From: ZC4RG20 sp964518995
Lineage (GTDB): Bacteria; Pseudomonadota; Gammaproteobacteria; Steroidobacterales; Rariloculaceae
Direction of reading: 5' to 3'
Assembly (NCBI GenBank): GCA_964518995.1
Contig: CAZFJU010000125.1
Location: 1-12,389, forward strand
DNA: 12,389 nucleotides
The notes under the pieces were generated by a model that had not been told where the DNA came from, ran no database searches, and was given only the letters and a program-made list of their open reading frames with translations. Numbering within the stretch: position 1 is the first letter of the stretch; each line of letters opens with the position of its first letter. This document shows, piece after piece, positions 1 to 6,907 of this stretch. The position numbers and the translations under genes were made by a program.

Positions 1-194
1 TTCTCGTAAACCGTGATCCCCATGTCGTTGATCATGTTTACGATATCCTCGATCTGCTCAGGATCGACGATATCGCTCGGCAGGTGGTCGTTGACCTCGC
101 CGTAGGTCAGATAACCTTGCTCTTTGCCCTTGGCAATCAACAGCTTGAGCTGTGACTGCCGCTCGTCTTCCTGAGGATGAGAGGCGGTATCCAT
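1..194 (-). CDS. rpoD: RNA polymerase primary sigma factor RpoD, N-terminal part (cut by window edge)
   Basis: Only the first 64 codons are present; the gene continues beyond base 1. The protein begins MDTASHPQEDERQSQLKLLI and continues with GKEQGYLTYGEVNDHLP, DIVDPEQIEDIVNMINDMGI and VYE. This closely matches region 1.1 of sigma-70, the acidic domain that keeps free sigma off DNA and occupies the polymerase main channel before promoter binding. The ATG at 194 is preceded by AGAGGA about eleven bases upstream, a fair ribosome-binding site. It is the last gene of the rpsU-yqeY-dnaG-rpoD cluster and lies 131 bp after dnaG, a gap long enough for its own promoter (see 239-267). Identification is firm from region 1.1 plus gene order; regions 2-4 cannot be seen. 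Confidence 0.97.
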   Translation of the reverse strand, partial: MDTASHPQEDERQSQLKLLIAKGKEQGYLTYGEVNDHLPSDIVDPEQIEDIVNMINDMGITVYE

Positions 195-238
195 AGACAC
201 TGGTTTCCTCTTGTGATCGGGCGCCAAAAAAACGGGGC

Positions 239-267
239 ACTATAGCGCGATTGGCGCGACTCAGCCA
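239..267 (-). promoter_or_regulatory. Candidate internal promoter for rpoD
   Basis: On the minus strand the dnaG-rpoD gap carries TATAGT (239-244), one mismatch from the consensus -10 TATAAT. Seventeen bases upstream lies TGGCTG (262-267), only a poor -35. A run of seven T (minus strand) follows the -10 in the presumed early transcript. Predicted transcription would begin about 38 bases before the rpoD ATG. Internal promoters giving extra rpoD transcription are known for the E. coli version of this operon, but this site is inferred from the hexamer alone. Confidence 0.35.
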
Positions 268-325
268 TTGCCATTACACGAATTTTGTGATGCTGCGCCG
301 ACGATTTAGTTCAAGTCGCAAGCTA

Positions 326-2038
326 TCAGCTCAAATCGTGACCCAGATTCGGATCGCTGCGGCGCAGCGCGTCGGCCGTCTGTCGCCGGCGTGCTCGCGC
401 CGCGTGCTCACGCACAATGCGCTCCAGGCTGTCCTGAAGCACCTCGGCCGCAGCGGCATCACTCTCGAGCGGCGGGGGCGCGGCCGCCGCCAAACGTCGA
501 ATGTGTTTCTCATCGGGCTCGTCGCGAAACCGCTCCATCAGGCCCGCAAGTCTTAGATCGGGGTGCGCCGTGGCCAGTTCAAGCAGCCGCCGTAGCAGCG
601 GCGCACCCGGATCGTCGACCGCGGCAAGCCTCGGCACCGGCTCGATCAGCGCGGCGGCAGCCGGATGATGCAGCAGTAATGTGATCGTTTTGCCGATCGC
701 CGTGGATCGCCCGCGGCGGGGCGCAGCTGGCGCCGGCGCTTTCGGCGGCGCGGTCTGTCCGGGCCGTTCGAGCAATGCAACGAACCGTGTGGATTCGATC
801 TTCGCGAGCCCCGCAAGTTCCTCTATCAACAGCTCTTTATAGAAACCGGCAGGCAGCCGGTCAAGTAGCGGCCGGGCGCGCGCGATTAGCCGCGAGCGCC
901 CGTCGACATCCGCGGCTTCGCCGCCCGCGGCCAGCTCCTCGAGCATGAATGCCGACAGCGGCGCGGCGTCGTCGAGCCGTGCGCGGAACCCTTCGAGCCC
1001 CAGCGTCCTGACCAGCGAGTCCGGATCCTCGCCTTCCGGCAGCAACAGGAATTTGATCTCGACGCTGCCCCCAGCGAACGGCAGCACCGTCTCGAGCGCG
1101 CGCCACGCGGCGCCGCGGCCGGCGCGGTCGCCGTCGAAGCAGAAGATGATGCGATCGGAAAGGCGCGTCAGCCGCCGCAGGTGATCGGCGGTCGTTGACG
1201 TGCCGAGGGTCGCGACGGCGGGCTCGACGCCGAACTGCGCGAGGCTCGCCACGTCGAGATAGCCCTCGACCACGATAATTTGGGTCGGGCGGCCCGGCCG
1301 GCGACGCGCCTCGTAAAGCCCGTAAAGCTCGCGGCCCTTGTGGAAGATGGCCGATTCCGGCGAGTTGAGGTACTTCGGCTCACCGCTGCCGAGGACGCGC
1401 CCGCCGAAGCCGATCACGTCCCCCTTCACGTTGCGGATCGGGAACATGATTCGATCGCGGAACCGGTCGTAAACCCGCCCCTCTTCGTTGCGAATCAGCA
1501 GGCCGGCTTCGACGAGCCGGTCGACCCGGCTCTCGCTGCGGCCAAGTGTCTTGCGCACCGTATCCCACGCATCTGGCGCATAGCCGAGGCCGAAGCGCGC
1601 GGCGGTCGGGCCGTCGATGCCGCGGCGTTTGAGGTAATCGATTGCCTGCTGATGCTCACGGAGCAGCCGCCGGTACAGCTGATCGGCCTCGTGCAGCAGC
1701 GGAATGAGCCCCGGATCGACGGGCGCTTCGGCCGGCGCGCTATCGGCCGGCATCGGCACGCCGACGATCTCGGCGAGTGCTTCCACCGCTTCCCGGAATG
1801 AGAGATTGTCGTAGCGCATCAGGAAGCCGATCGCGTTGTCGTTCAAGCCGCAGCCGAAGCAATGGAAGTAGCCCTTGCCCGGCACGACATAGAACGACGG
1901 CGTTTTTTCCTCGTGGAACGGGCAGAGGCCTTTGTAGTCGCGGCCGGCCTTCTTCAACGTGACGCGGGCGCCGACGATCTCGACGATATCGGCGCGGGCC
2001 AGCAAGTCGTCTCGGAACGATTCGGAAATTCGGCTCAT
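326..2038 (-). CDS. dnaG: DNA primase DnaG
   Basis: This 570-residue primase (E. coli: 581) makes the RNA primers that start Okazaki fragments, working with the replicative helicase DnaB. The N-terminal CHC2 zinc-binding domain shows CPFHEEKTPSF and FHCFGCG, with zinc ligands C39, H42, C60 and C63. The central polymerase core contains MFPIRNVKGDVIGFGGR and then the TOPRIM fold, with IIVVEGYLDV (catalytic E258) and FCFDGDRAG (metal-binding D302 and D304). A Pro/Ala-rich linker near residues 428-440 leads to a weakly conserved C-terminal helicase-binding domain. The ATG at 2038 fits the family N-terminus, though no strong Shine-Dalgarno sequence precedes it. It sits 45 bp after yqeY and before rpoD, as expected for the macromolecular-synthesis operon, so translation may depend partly on flow from upstream genes. 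Confidence 0.98.
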   Translation of the reverse strand: MSRISESFRDDLLARADIVEIVGARVTLKKAGRDYKGLCPFHEEKTPSFYVVPGKGYFHCFGCGLNDNAIGFLMRYDNLSFREAVEALAEIVGVPMPADSAPAEAPVDPGLIPLLHEADQLYRRLLREHQQAIDYLKRRGIDGPTAARFGLGYAPDAWDTVRKTLGRSESRVDRLVEAGLLIRNEEGRVYDRFRDRIMFPIRNVKGDVIGFGGRVLGSGEPKYLNSPESAIFHKGRELYGLYEARRRPGRPTQIIVVEGYLDVASLAQFGVEPAVATLGTSTTADHLRRLTRLSDRIIFCFDGDRAGRGAAWRALETVLPFAGGSVEIKFLLLPEGEDPDSLVRTLGLEGFRARLDDAAPLSAFMLEELAAGGEAADVDGRSRLIARARPLLDRLPAGFYKELLIEELAGLAKIESTRFVALLERPGQTAPPKAPAPAAPRRGRSTAIGKTITLLLHHPAAAALIEPVPRLAAVDDPGAPLLRRLLELATAHPDLRLAGLMERFRDEPDEKHIRRLAAAAPPPLESDAAAAEVLQDSLERIVREHAARARRRQTADALRRSDPNLGHDLS

Positions 2039-2083
2039 GCGAGCCCGGCCGGTGCGCCTTTCGTGCTATTCGGCGGCGGCGAA

Positions 2084-2536
2084 TTACTCTTCGACGAGCG
2101 CGGCGCGGACACGAGCATTGACCTCGCGCATGTCGGCACGGCCGGCGGCCTTCGTCTTGATTGCCGCCATGACTCTGCCGATGTCGTTCAGCCCTCGGGC
2201 CCCGACTTCGTCTATTGCATCGGAAATCAGGGTATCGAGCTCCTCTTCGCTGAGCGGCTCAGGCAGATAGGCCTGCAGGATAGCAAGCTCCGCCTCGTCT
2301 TTATCGGCGAGATCGCCTCGGCCCGCATCGCGATACTGGGAGAGCGAGTCTCGAGTCTGCTTGATCATGCGCTCGAGCACGCTTTGGACGCCGGCGTCGT
2401 CGAGATTCTGGCGCGAATCGACCTCGCGCTGCTTGATGGCAGCCAAAGCCAGCCGCAGCGTGGACAGGCGCGGCTTATCGCCCGCGCGCAGCGCGGCCTT
2501 CATGTCTTCTTCCAAGCGGCCCTTGAGTGACGACAT
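2084..2536 (-). CDS. yqeY: GatB/YqeY domain protein
   Basis: A 150-residue protein of the YqeY family, related to the C-terminal tRNA-binding tail of GatB, the amidotransferase subunit that makes Gln-tRNA or Asn-tRNA. Recognisable family segments are LKGRLEEDMKAALRAGDK, RLSTLRLALAAIKQREVD, the AYLPEPLSEEEL stretch near residue 90, and the DIGRVMAAIKTKAAGRADM block near the end. The family is cytosolic; its precise role is unsettled, and a function in tRNA amidation is only inferred from the homology. It lies between rpsU (29 bp upstream) and dnaG (45 bp downstream). That position is known from Pseudomonas but not from E. coli, whose rpsU and dnaG are adjacent. The ATG at 2536 has no clear ribosome-binding site, consistent with translation of a polycistronic message. 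Confidence 0.93.
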   Translation of the reverse strand: MSSLKGRLEEDMKAALRAGDKPRLSTLRLALAAIKQREVDSRQNLDDAGVQSVLERMIKQTRDSLSQYRDAGRGDLADKDEAELAILQAYLPEPLSEEELDTLISDAIDEVGARGLNDIGRVMAAIKTKAAGRADMREVNARVRAALVEE

Positions 2537-2565
2537 CGGACCGAAACCGGATCGCCTGACCTGGG

Positions 2566-2781
2566 TTAGTACAAGCGTCGCCGCCGGGACAGTGTCCGGG
2601 CGTTACGCTTCATGTGGCGCTTGATGGCGGCAGCCTTCTTGCGCTTGCGCTCCTGCGTGGGCTTTTCATAGTACTCACGTCGGCGCAGCTCTGTCAGAAT
2701 ACCCGCCTTTTCGCAGGCGCGCTTGAATCGGCGGAGTGCCGCATCGAAATGTTCACTTTCTCTTACACGGACGCTTGGCAT
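2566..2781 (-). CDS. rpsU: 30S ribosomal protein S21
   Basis: A 71-residue basic protein, the same length as E. coli S21, which sits near the anti-Shine-Dalgarno end of 16S rRNA and helps initiation. The sequence reads MPSVRVRESEHFDAALRRFK, then RACEKAGILTELRRREYYEKP, and ends in an Arg-rich tail, RTLSRRRRLY. I chose the ATG at 2781. An in-frame TTG lies directly before it, but the family begins MPxxxVRExE, so the ATG is the natural start. The Shine-Dalgarno signal is weak. As first gene of the cluster it is read from a promoter in the gap shared with tsaD. Assignment is certain from sequence and context. Confidence 0.98.
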   Translation of the reverse strand: MPSVRVRESEHFDAALRRFKRACEKAGILTELRRREYYEKPTQERKRKKAAAIKRHMKRNARTLSRRRRLY

Positions 2782-2815
2782 CAAGTACTCGCGGTATTAG
2801 GGTGGTCGGCAACTA

Positions 2816-2843
2816 TTGCGTCGCCGTCTGAGCCGGCTATCGT
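2816..2843 (+). promoter_or_regulatory. Candidate promoter for tsaD-folB-folK
   Basis: TTGCGT (2816-2821) and TATCGT (2838-2843) are 16 bases apart on the plus strand, with a predicted start about 35 bases before the tsaD ATG. Both hexamers are imperfect. The -10 shares bases with the rpsU promoter -10 on the other strand. Confidence 0.35.
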
Positions 2844-2868
2844 ACCCTCGCCGCGAACAACATGTAAA
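2839..2868 (-). promoter_or_regulatory. Candidate promoter for the rpsU-yqeY-dnaG-rpoD operon
   Basis: On the minus strand TTTACA (2863-2868, five of six matches to TTGACA) is separated by 18 bases from TACGAT (2839-2844, four of six to TATAAT). Transcription would begin near 2832 and give a leader of about 50 nt before rpsU. The assignment rests on hexamer match and position only. Its -10 overlaps the proposed -10 of the opposing tsaD promoter. Confidence 0.5.
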
Positions 2869-2884
2869 GGGTGGCGCTGACGTC

Positions 2885-3955
2885 ATGCGCGTGCTTGGCA
2901 TAGAAACCAGCTGCGACGAGACGGGCGTCGCGCTGTTCGAAACGGGCCGCGGCATCGTCGCCGAAGCGCTCGCGAGCCAAACGGCCATCCACGCGCCCTT
3001 CGGCGGCGTCGTGCCGGAGCTCGCGTCTCGCGACCATATTGCGAAGCTCGGGCCGATGGTCCGGCACGTGTTGGCCGAGGCGCGGCTCACGCCCGCGATG
3101 CTCGACGCCGTCGCGTATACGGCCGGACCTGGGCTGATCGGCGCGTTGATGGTCGGCGGCGCGTTCGCGGTGTCCATGGCCTATGCGCTCGGCATCCCGG
3201 CCATTCCGGTCCACCATATGGAGGGCCATCTGCTTGCCAGCCGGCTCGAGCCCGATCCGCCGCAGTTTCCGTTTCTCGCGCTGCTCGTATCCGGCGGCCA
3301 CACGCAGCTGGTCGATGTCGCGGCCCACGGCCGCTACCGCATCGTCGGCGAGACTCTGGACGATGCGGCCGGCGAGGCGTTCGACAAGGTCGCGCGCCTG
3401 CTCGCGCTGCCGTATCCCGGCGGCCCGGCGCTGGCGGCGCTCGCGGAGGAGGGCGACCCGGTGCGCTTCGCGTTCCCGCGGCCGTTGCGCGGTCAGGGTC
3501 TCGACCTCAGCTTCAGCGGGCTAAAGACCGCCGTGCGCCTCGCCATCGACGCCGAGGGCGCGGCCGGCCGGCTTGCCGAGGTTCGGGCCCACATTGCCGC
3601 GAGCTTCCAGGCCGCGGTCGTCGACAGTCTCGCGGATAAGTGCCTGCGCGCCCTGGCCGCGACGGGCCGGGATCGGCTCGTCATTGCCGGCGGCGTCGGC
3701 GCCAATCGGAAGCTGCGCGCGACGATCGAGGCAGCCGGCCGTGCGCACGGGTTTGCCGTGCACTATCCGCGCCCGGCGCTTTGCACCGACAACGGCGCGA
3801 TGATTGCTTATGCGGGTGCGTGCCGGGCCGGCGCCGCGGTCCTCGGGGCCTCGCGCAGCATCGTCGCACGCCCGCGCTGGTCGCTCGAGGAACTATTGCC
3901 GCCGGCCGCGGGCGGCCCGTCGCCCGCTCGCGGGGCGACTGTCGCAGCCTGCTGA
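2885..3955 (+). CDS. tsaD: tRNA N6-adenosine threonylcarbamoyltransferase TsaD
   Basis: A 356-residue Kae1/TsaD protein (formerly Gcp/YgjD). With TsaB and TsaE it transfers threonylcarbamoyl from TC-AMP to A37 of tRNAs reading ANN codons, giving t6A. The N-terminus MRVLGIETSCDETGVALFET is canonical. Metal-binding H111 and H115 lie in HHMEGH, followed by LLVSGGHTQL (131-142), GETLDDAAGEAFDKVAR (155-171), LSFSGLKTA (208-216), IAGGVGANRKLR (267-278) and CTDNGAMIAYAG, with the third metal ligand D302. All expected active-site residues are present. The ATG at 2885 fits the family start and has AGGGTGG about ten bases upstream; reading further upstream adds non-homologous residues. An Ala/Gly/Pro-rich tail of about 16 residues follows the usual C-terminus. 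It is the first gene of a tight plus-strand operon with folB and folK, divergent from rpsU as in E. coli. Confidence 0.98.
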   Translation: MRVLGIETSCDETGVALFETGRGIVAEALASQTAIHAPFGGVVPELASRDHIAKLGPMVRHVLAEARLTPAMLDAVAYTAGPGLIGALMVGGAFAVSMAYALGIPAIPVHHMEGHLLASRLEPDPPQFPFLALLVSGGHTQLVDVAAHGRYRIVGETLDDAAGEAFDKVARLLALPYPGGPALAALAEEGDPVRFAFPRPLRGQGLDLSFSGLKTAVRLAIDAEGAAGRLAEVRAHIAASFQAAVVDSLADKCLRALAATGRDRLVIAGGVGANRKLRATIEAAGRAHGFAVHYPRPALCTDNGAMIAYAGACRAGAAVLGASRSIVARPRWSLEELLPPAAGGPSPARGATVAAC

Positions 3956-3976
3956 TTCCCTGCCAAGGAGACCTGC

Positions 3977-4339
3977 TTGGATATCACCTTTGTGCGTGAT
4001 TTGCGTGTCCAGACCGTGATCGGCATCTGGGAATGGGAGCGCCGCACCAAGCAGGTCGTCCGGATCGACCTCGACATGGCGTGCGACGTCCGCCGCGCCG
4101 CGGCGACCGACCGTATCGACCAAGCCCTGAACTACAAGGATGTCGCCGAGCGCGTCAGCGACTTCGTCGGCGACGCGCAGTTTCAGCTCGTGGAAACACT
4201 GGCCGAGGCGATTGCCCGGATCGTGGTCACCGAGTTCGGCGTGCCGTGGACGCGCGTATCCGTCGCCAAGCCGGGCGCCGTGCAAGGCTCGCGGGAGGTG
4301 GGCGTGACCATCGAGCGCACCGCGGAGGCGTATGGTTGA
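3977..4339 (+). CDS. folB: Dihydroneopterin aldolase FolB
   Basis: A 120-residue cytosolic enzyme of folate synthesis that cleaves 7,8-dihydroneopterin to 6-hydroxymethyl-7,8-dihydropterin and glycolaldehyde. Family features are MDITFVRDLRVQTVIGIWEW with E21, LNYKDVAE with Y53, FQLVETLAEAIA with substrate-binding E73, and VAKPGAVQG with the catalytic lysine K98. These positions match the active-site Glu, Tyr, Glu and Lys known from FolB structures. The start codon is TTG at 3977, supported by AAGGAG at 3965-3970 six bases upstream and by the N-terminus of E. coli FolB (MDIVFIEQL). It follows tsaD by 21 bp and its last 8 bases overlap folK, whose product uses its reaction product. In Pseudomonas and E. 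coli plsY lies between tsaD and folB; here it does not. Confidence 0.97.
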   Translation: MDITFVRDLRVQTVIGIWEWERRTKQVVRIDLDMACDVRRAAATDRIDQALNYKDVAERVSDFVGDAQFQLVETLAEAIARIVVTEFGVPWTRVSVAKPGAVQGSREVGVTIERTAEAYG

Positions 4340-4829
4340 GGTCTATGTCGCTGCCGGCAGCAACGAGGCGCCGCGGCGCCATTTGCGGCTCGCCGTGGCG
4401 GCGCTCGCAGAACGCTACGCCCCGCTGCGTTGCTCGGAGGTCTATCAGAGCCCGGCGTTCGGCTTCAGCGGCGCGGATTTCCTCAACATGGTGATCGCAT
4501 TTGCGGCGGACGTCACGGCCGACGAGGTCAAGCGCAAACTCACCGCTATCGAGCACGAGGGCGGCCGGGTGCGGCATAGGCAGCGCGTCTCGCCGCAGCC
4601 ACTCGACCTCGATCTGTTACTGGTCGGCTCGACCGTCGATGCAGCGCTGCGACTACCGCGCGACGACATGCGCCGCCACGCGTTTGTGCTCGCGCCCCTC
4701 GCCGACTTGGCGCCTGCGCTGCGCCATCCGCTAACGGGCCGCACGTTCGCGGAGGAATGGCGGGCCATGAGCGCGACCGGCCAGCCGGCTCGGCTCCAGC
4801 GACTCGGCCGACTCGAGGCGCTCGAATAA
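4332..4829 (+). CDS. folK: 6-hydroxymethyl-7,8-dihydropterin pyrophosphokinase FolK (HPPK)
   Basis: A 165-residue enzyme that moves pyrophosphate from ATP to 6-hydroxymethyl-7,8-dihydropterin, the product of FolB, before the dihydropteroate synthase step. It shows the N-terminal VAAGSN, EVYQSPAFGF, DFLNMV, LTAIEHEGGR, LDLDLLLVG with Mg-binding D92 and D94, and the C-terminal HAFVLAPLADLAP. It is the FolK subtype with a short GFxGxDFLN segment found beside folB. One thing is odd: the usual (W/F)xPRxLDLD signature reads VSPQPLDLD, so the arginine equivalent to E. coli Arg92 is Gln89 and Trp89 is Val86. The ATG at 4332 lies within the end of folB, with GGAGG three bases upstream, suggesting coupled translation. 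The stop is only 9 bp from the convergent reductase gene. Confidence 0.95.
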   Translation: MVEVYVAAGSNEAPRRHLRLAVAALAERYAPLRCSEVYQSPAFGFSGADFLNMVIAFAADVTADEVKRKLTAIEHEGGRVRHRQRVSPQPLDLDLLLVGSTVDAALRLPRDDMRRHAFVLAPLADLAPALRHPLTGRTFAEEWRAMSATGQPARLQRLGRLEALE

Positions 4830-4838
4830 CTTGCAACG

Positions 4839-5594
4839 CTACCAGCCGACGCTGCGCCCGCCGTCGACCGCGAGGATCTGCCCGCTCACGTAGGCGGCGT
4901 CGCGCACCAGGTACACCACGGCCGATGCAATGTCCTCCGGTGCGCCGGTTCGCTTCAGCGGTACCTGCCTCAGGATGGTCTGCTGCACGCTCTCCGAGAT
5001 GCCCGACTCCGGCCATAGAATCGCGCCCGGCGCGACACCGTTCACGCGGATCTCGGGGCCGAGATCCTTGGCCAGCGAGCGGGTCAACATCGCGAGGCCC
5101 GCTTTCGCGGCGCCGTATACGACGTGGTGACGGAGCGGCCGCTGCGCATGGATGTCCACGATGTTGATGATCACGCCGCGGGCGCGCTTGAGGTGCGGAA
5201 GCGCGGCCTGGGCGAGGAACACCGGCGCCTTCAAGTTGCTGTCGATGAGGTCGTGCCACGCCTCGTTCGTGATGGTGCCGAGCGGCGTCGGATAGAAGCT
5301 CGAGGCATTGTTGACGAGCACGTCGAGCCGGCCTGCGGAGGCCGTGACCTCCGCGATGATACGCTCGACGGCCGCGATGTCGCGGATGTCGCCGCCGACC
5401 GCGAGCGCCGAGCCGTGCCGCTGCGAGTTCATCTCGGCGACGATTTGCTCCGCATCGAGCGCGGATGTGAAGTAATGCACGGCAACGTTCGCGCCCGCCT
5501 CGTGCAGCGCGCGCGCGATGGTCGCGCCGATGCGTTTGCCGGCGCCGGTAACGAGCGCCCAGCGGCCTTCGAGGGTGGGTTGTCGAGCGTGCAC
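4839..5594 (-). CDS. Pteridine reductase (PTR1/FolM-like short-chain dehydrogenase)
   Basis: A 251-residue short-chain dehydrogenase expected to reduce pterins or dihydrofolate with NADPH. The Rossmann motif is TGAGKRIG (16-23), and the signature NNASSFYPTPLG (95-106) is characteristic of pteridine reductases. In the active site Y160 and K164 form YxxxK. The position 13 residues before the tyrosine, Ser in ordinary short-chain dehydrogenases, is D147; this matches the Asp-Tyr-Lys arrangement of trypanosomatid PTR1. The C-terminus AAYVSGQILAVDGGRSVGW is typical of the superfamily. I chose the GTG at 5594, which has GGAG five bases upstream; a longer reading to 5678 would run into the divergent methyltransferase gene and adds no homologous residues. 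It converges on folK with a 9-bp gap. Folate or pterin reduction is inferred from the motifs and neighbours; exact substrate is unknown. Confidence 0.92.
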   Translation of the reverse strand: MHARQPTLEGRWALVTGAGKRIGATIARALHEAGANVAVHYFTSALDAEQIVAEMNSQRHGSALAVGGDIRDIAAVERIIAEVTASAGRLDVLVNNASSFYPTPLGTITNEAWHDLIDSNLKAPVFLAQAALPHLKRARGVIINIVDIHAQRPLRHHVVYGAAKAGLAMLTRSLAKDLGPEIRVNGVAPGAILWPESGISESVQQTILRQVPLKRTGAPEDIASAVVYLVRDAAYVSGQILAVDGGRSVGW

Positions 5595-5668
5595 GTGTTC
5601 TCCGCCGAGCCGATTTGCGCGTAAGGGTACACTAACTAACCGTGTGAGTAGGCGCTGGGAGCGCTCGG

Positions 5669-6820
5669 ATGCTGTCACCTTCTTCGCGATCCGCGCTGCC
5701 GCAGCCGGACGATCAGGCGCTCGAGCGCAGCCGGCAGCTCGCCGCGCGAGTCCGCGCCGAGATCGATGCTGCCGGCGGCTGGATCGGCTTCGAGCGGTAT
5801 ATGCATCTCGCGCTGAACGAGCCGGGCCTCGGCTATTACGCGTCGCCCGACGAGAAACTCGGCGCGTCCGGTGATTTCGTCACGGCGCCGGAGCTCTCCG
5901 ACGCGCTCGCGCGCGGCCTGGCCGCCGTGCTCGCTCCGAACCTGCGCCGGCTCGAGAATCCGGTCGTCCTCGAGCTCGGGGCGGGTCACGGCACGCTTGC
6001 GGCGCAGCTTCTCGATTCCCTGGCGGAGCTCGGTCTCGAGCGAGTGCGCTATCTGATTCTCGAGACGAGCGCTGCGCTGCGCGCCCGTCAGCAGCATGTG
6101 CTCGGCGACCGGGCGACTTGGCTCGAGCGTCTGCCGGCCGCTCCGATTCACGGGGCGATCATCGCCAACGAGGTCGCCGATGCGCTGCCGGTCAGCTGTT
6201 TCGTGAAGCGCGGCGGTGACGCGATCCCGCTCGGCGTCGCCCGCCGGGACGATGGCTTCGAATGGTCGGCGGGCTCGCCCGAGCCCACGCTCGCCGCGGC
6301 TGTGCGCGGGCTCGAGGAGCAGCTCGGCATGCCGCTGCCGGACGGCTATCGCTCCGAAATTGCGCTCGCGCTTCCCGCCTGGATCGGCGCGCTGGCCGCG
6401 TCGCTCGAGCGCGGTGCGCTCTGTGTCGTCGACTATGGCTATGTGCGGCGCGACTACTACCGTCTCGAACGTGACGGCGGCACGCTGATCTGCCACTACC
6501 GGCACCGTGCGCATGACGATCCGTTCCTCTATCCGGGCTTGCAGGACATCAGTGCGTGGGTCGATTTCAGCGCGTGCGCGGACGCCGCGGTCGACGCCGG
6601 GCTCGAGGTGGCGGGCTTCACGACCCAGGCGCAGTTCCTGATCGGCGCGCTCGGCGAGGGGCTGCTCGGCGAGTCTGCGCGCGCCGGCTCGCCGGCGGCG
6701 CTTGGAGCGTTGAAACGGCTGCTGATGCCGGGCGAGATGGGCGAACGCTTCAAGGTGTTGCTGGCGACCCGCAGCCTCGAGCTCGAGATGCCGGGGCGCG
6801 ACCTGCGCGCGCGTCTCTGA
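5669..6820 (+). CDS. MidA/NDUFAF7-type SAM-dependent methyltransferase
   Basis: A 383-residue protein of the DUF185 family, whose mitochondrial member NDUFAF7 (MidA) methylates an arginine of complex I subunit NDUFS2. Family blocks are GWIGFERYMHLALNEPGLGY (37-56), GASGDFVTAPELS (65-77), the SAM-binding LELGAGHG (101-108), ANEVADALPV (166-175, usually ANEVLDALPV), VVDYGY, and LICHYRHRAHDDPFLYPG followed by DISAWVDFS. No signal peptide or membrane segment is seen, so it is probably cytosolic. The ATG at 5669 has GGGAG seven bases upstream. It is divergent from the pteridine reductase (74 bp) and convergent with cca. The bacterial substrate is unknown, and I cannot say it modifies complex I. 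The gene is unusually rich in in-frame CTC-GAG (Leu-Glu) codon pairs. Confidence 0.93.
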   Translation: MLSPSSRSALPQPDDQALERSRQLAARVRAEIDAAGGWIGFERYMHLALNEPGLGYYASPDEKLGASGDFVTAPELSDALARGLAAVLAPNLRRLENPVVLELGAGHGTLAAQLLDSLAELGLERVRYLILETSAALRARQQHVLGDRATWLERLPAAPIHGAIIANEVADALPVSCFVKRGGDAIPLGVARRDDGFEWSAGSPEPTLAAAVRGLEEQLGMPLPDGYRSEIALALPAWIGALAASLERGALCVVDYGYVRRDYYRLERDGGTLICHYRHRAHDDPFLYPGLQDISAWVDFSACADAAVDAGLEVAGFTTQAQFLIGALGEGLLGESARAGSPAALGALKRLLMPGEMGERFKVLLATRSLELEMPGRDLRARL

Positions 6821-6907
6821 GCGTCGCGGGACGCGGTGCGCCGGAGGCTCCTCCATGGCCGCGCGCGGCGCAGGGCCGCGCTAGGGCCGCTGGAGCCGCT
6901 ACGGCCG

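Noticed and set aside
4546..5259. 237-codon minus-strand frame across the folK-reductase junction
   Set aside because: It overlaps two well-supported genes in another frame and is a low-complexity Arg/Ala/Gly string typical of GC-rich shadows.
5675..6856. 393-codon open frame on the minus strand opposite the methyltransferase
   Set aside because: It has an Arg/Glu/Ala-rich composition with no family motifs, while the plus strand shows a complete conserved methyltransferase. Long antisense frames are expected at this GC content.
6821..6907. Terminator between the convergent methyltransferase and cca genes
   Set aside because: GCGTC and GACGC (6821-6834) form a short hairpin and the rest is degenerate GC-rich repeats, but there is no T-run on either strand.
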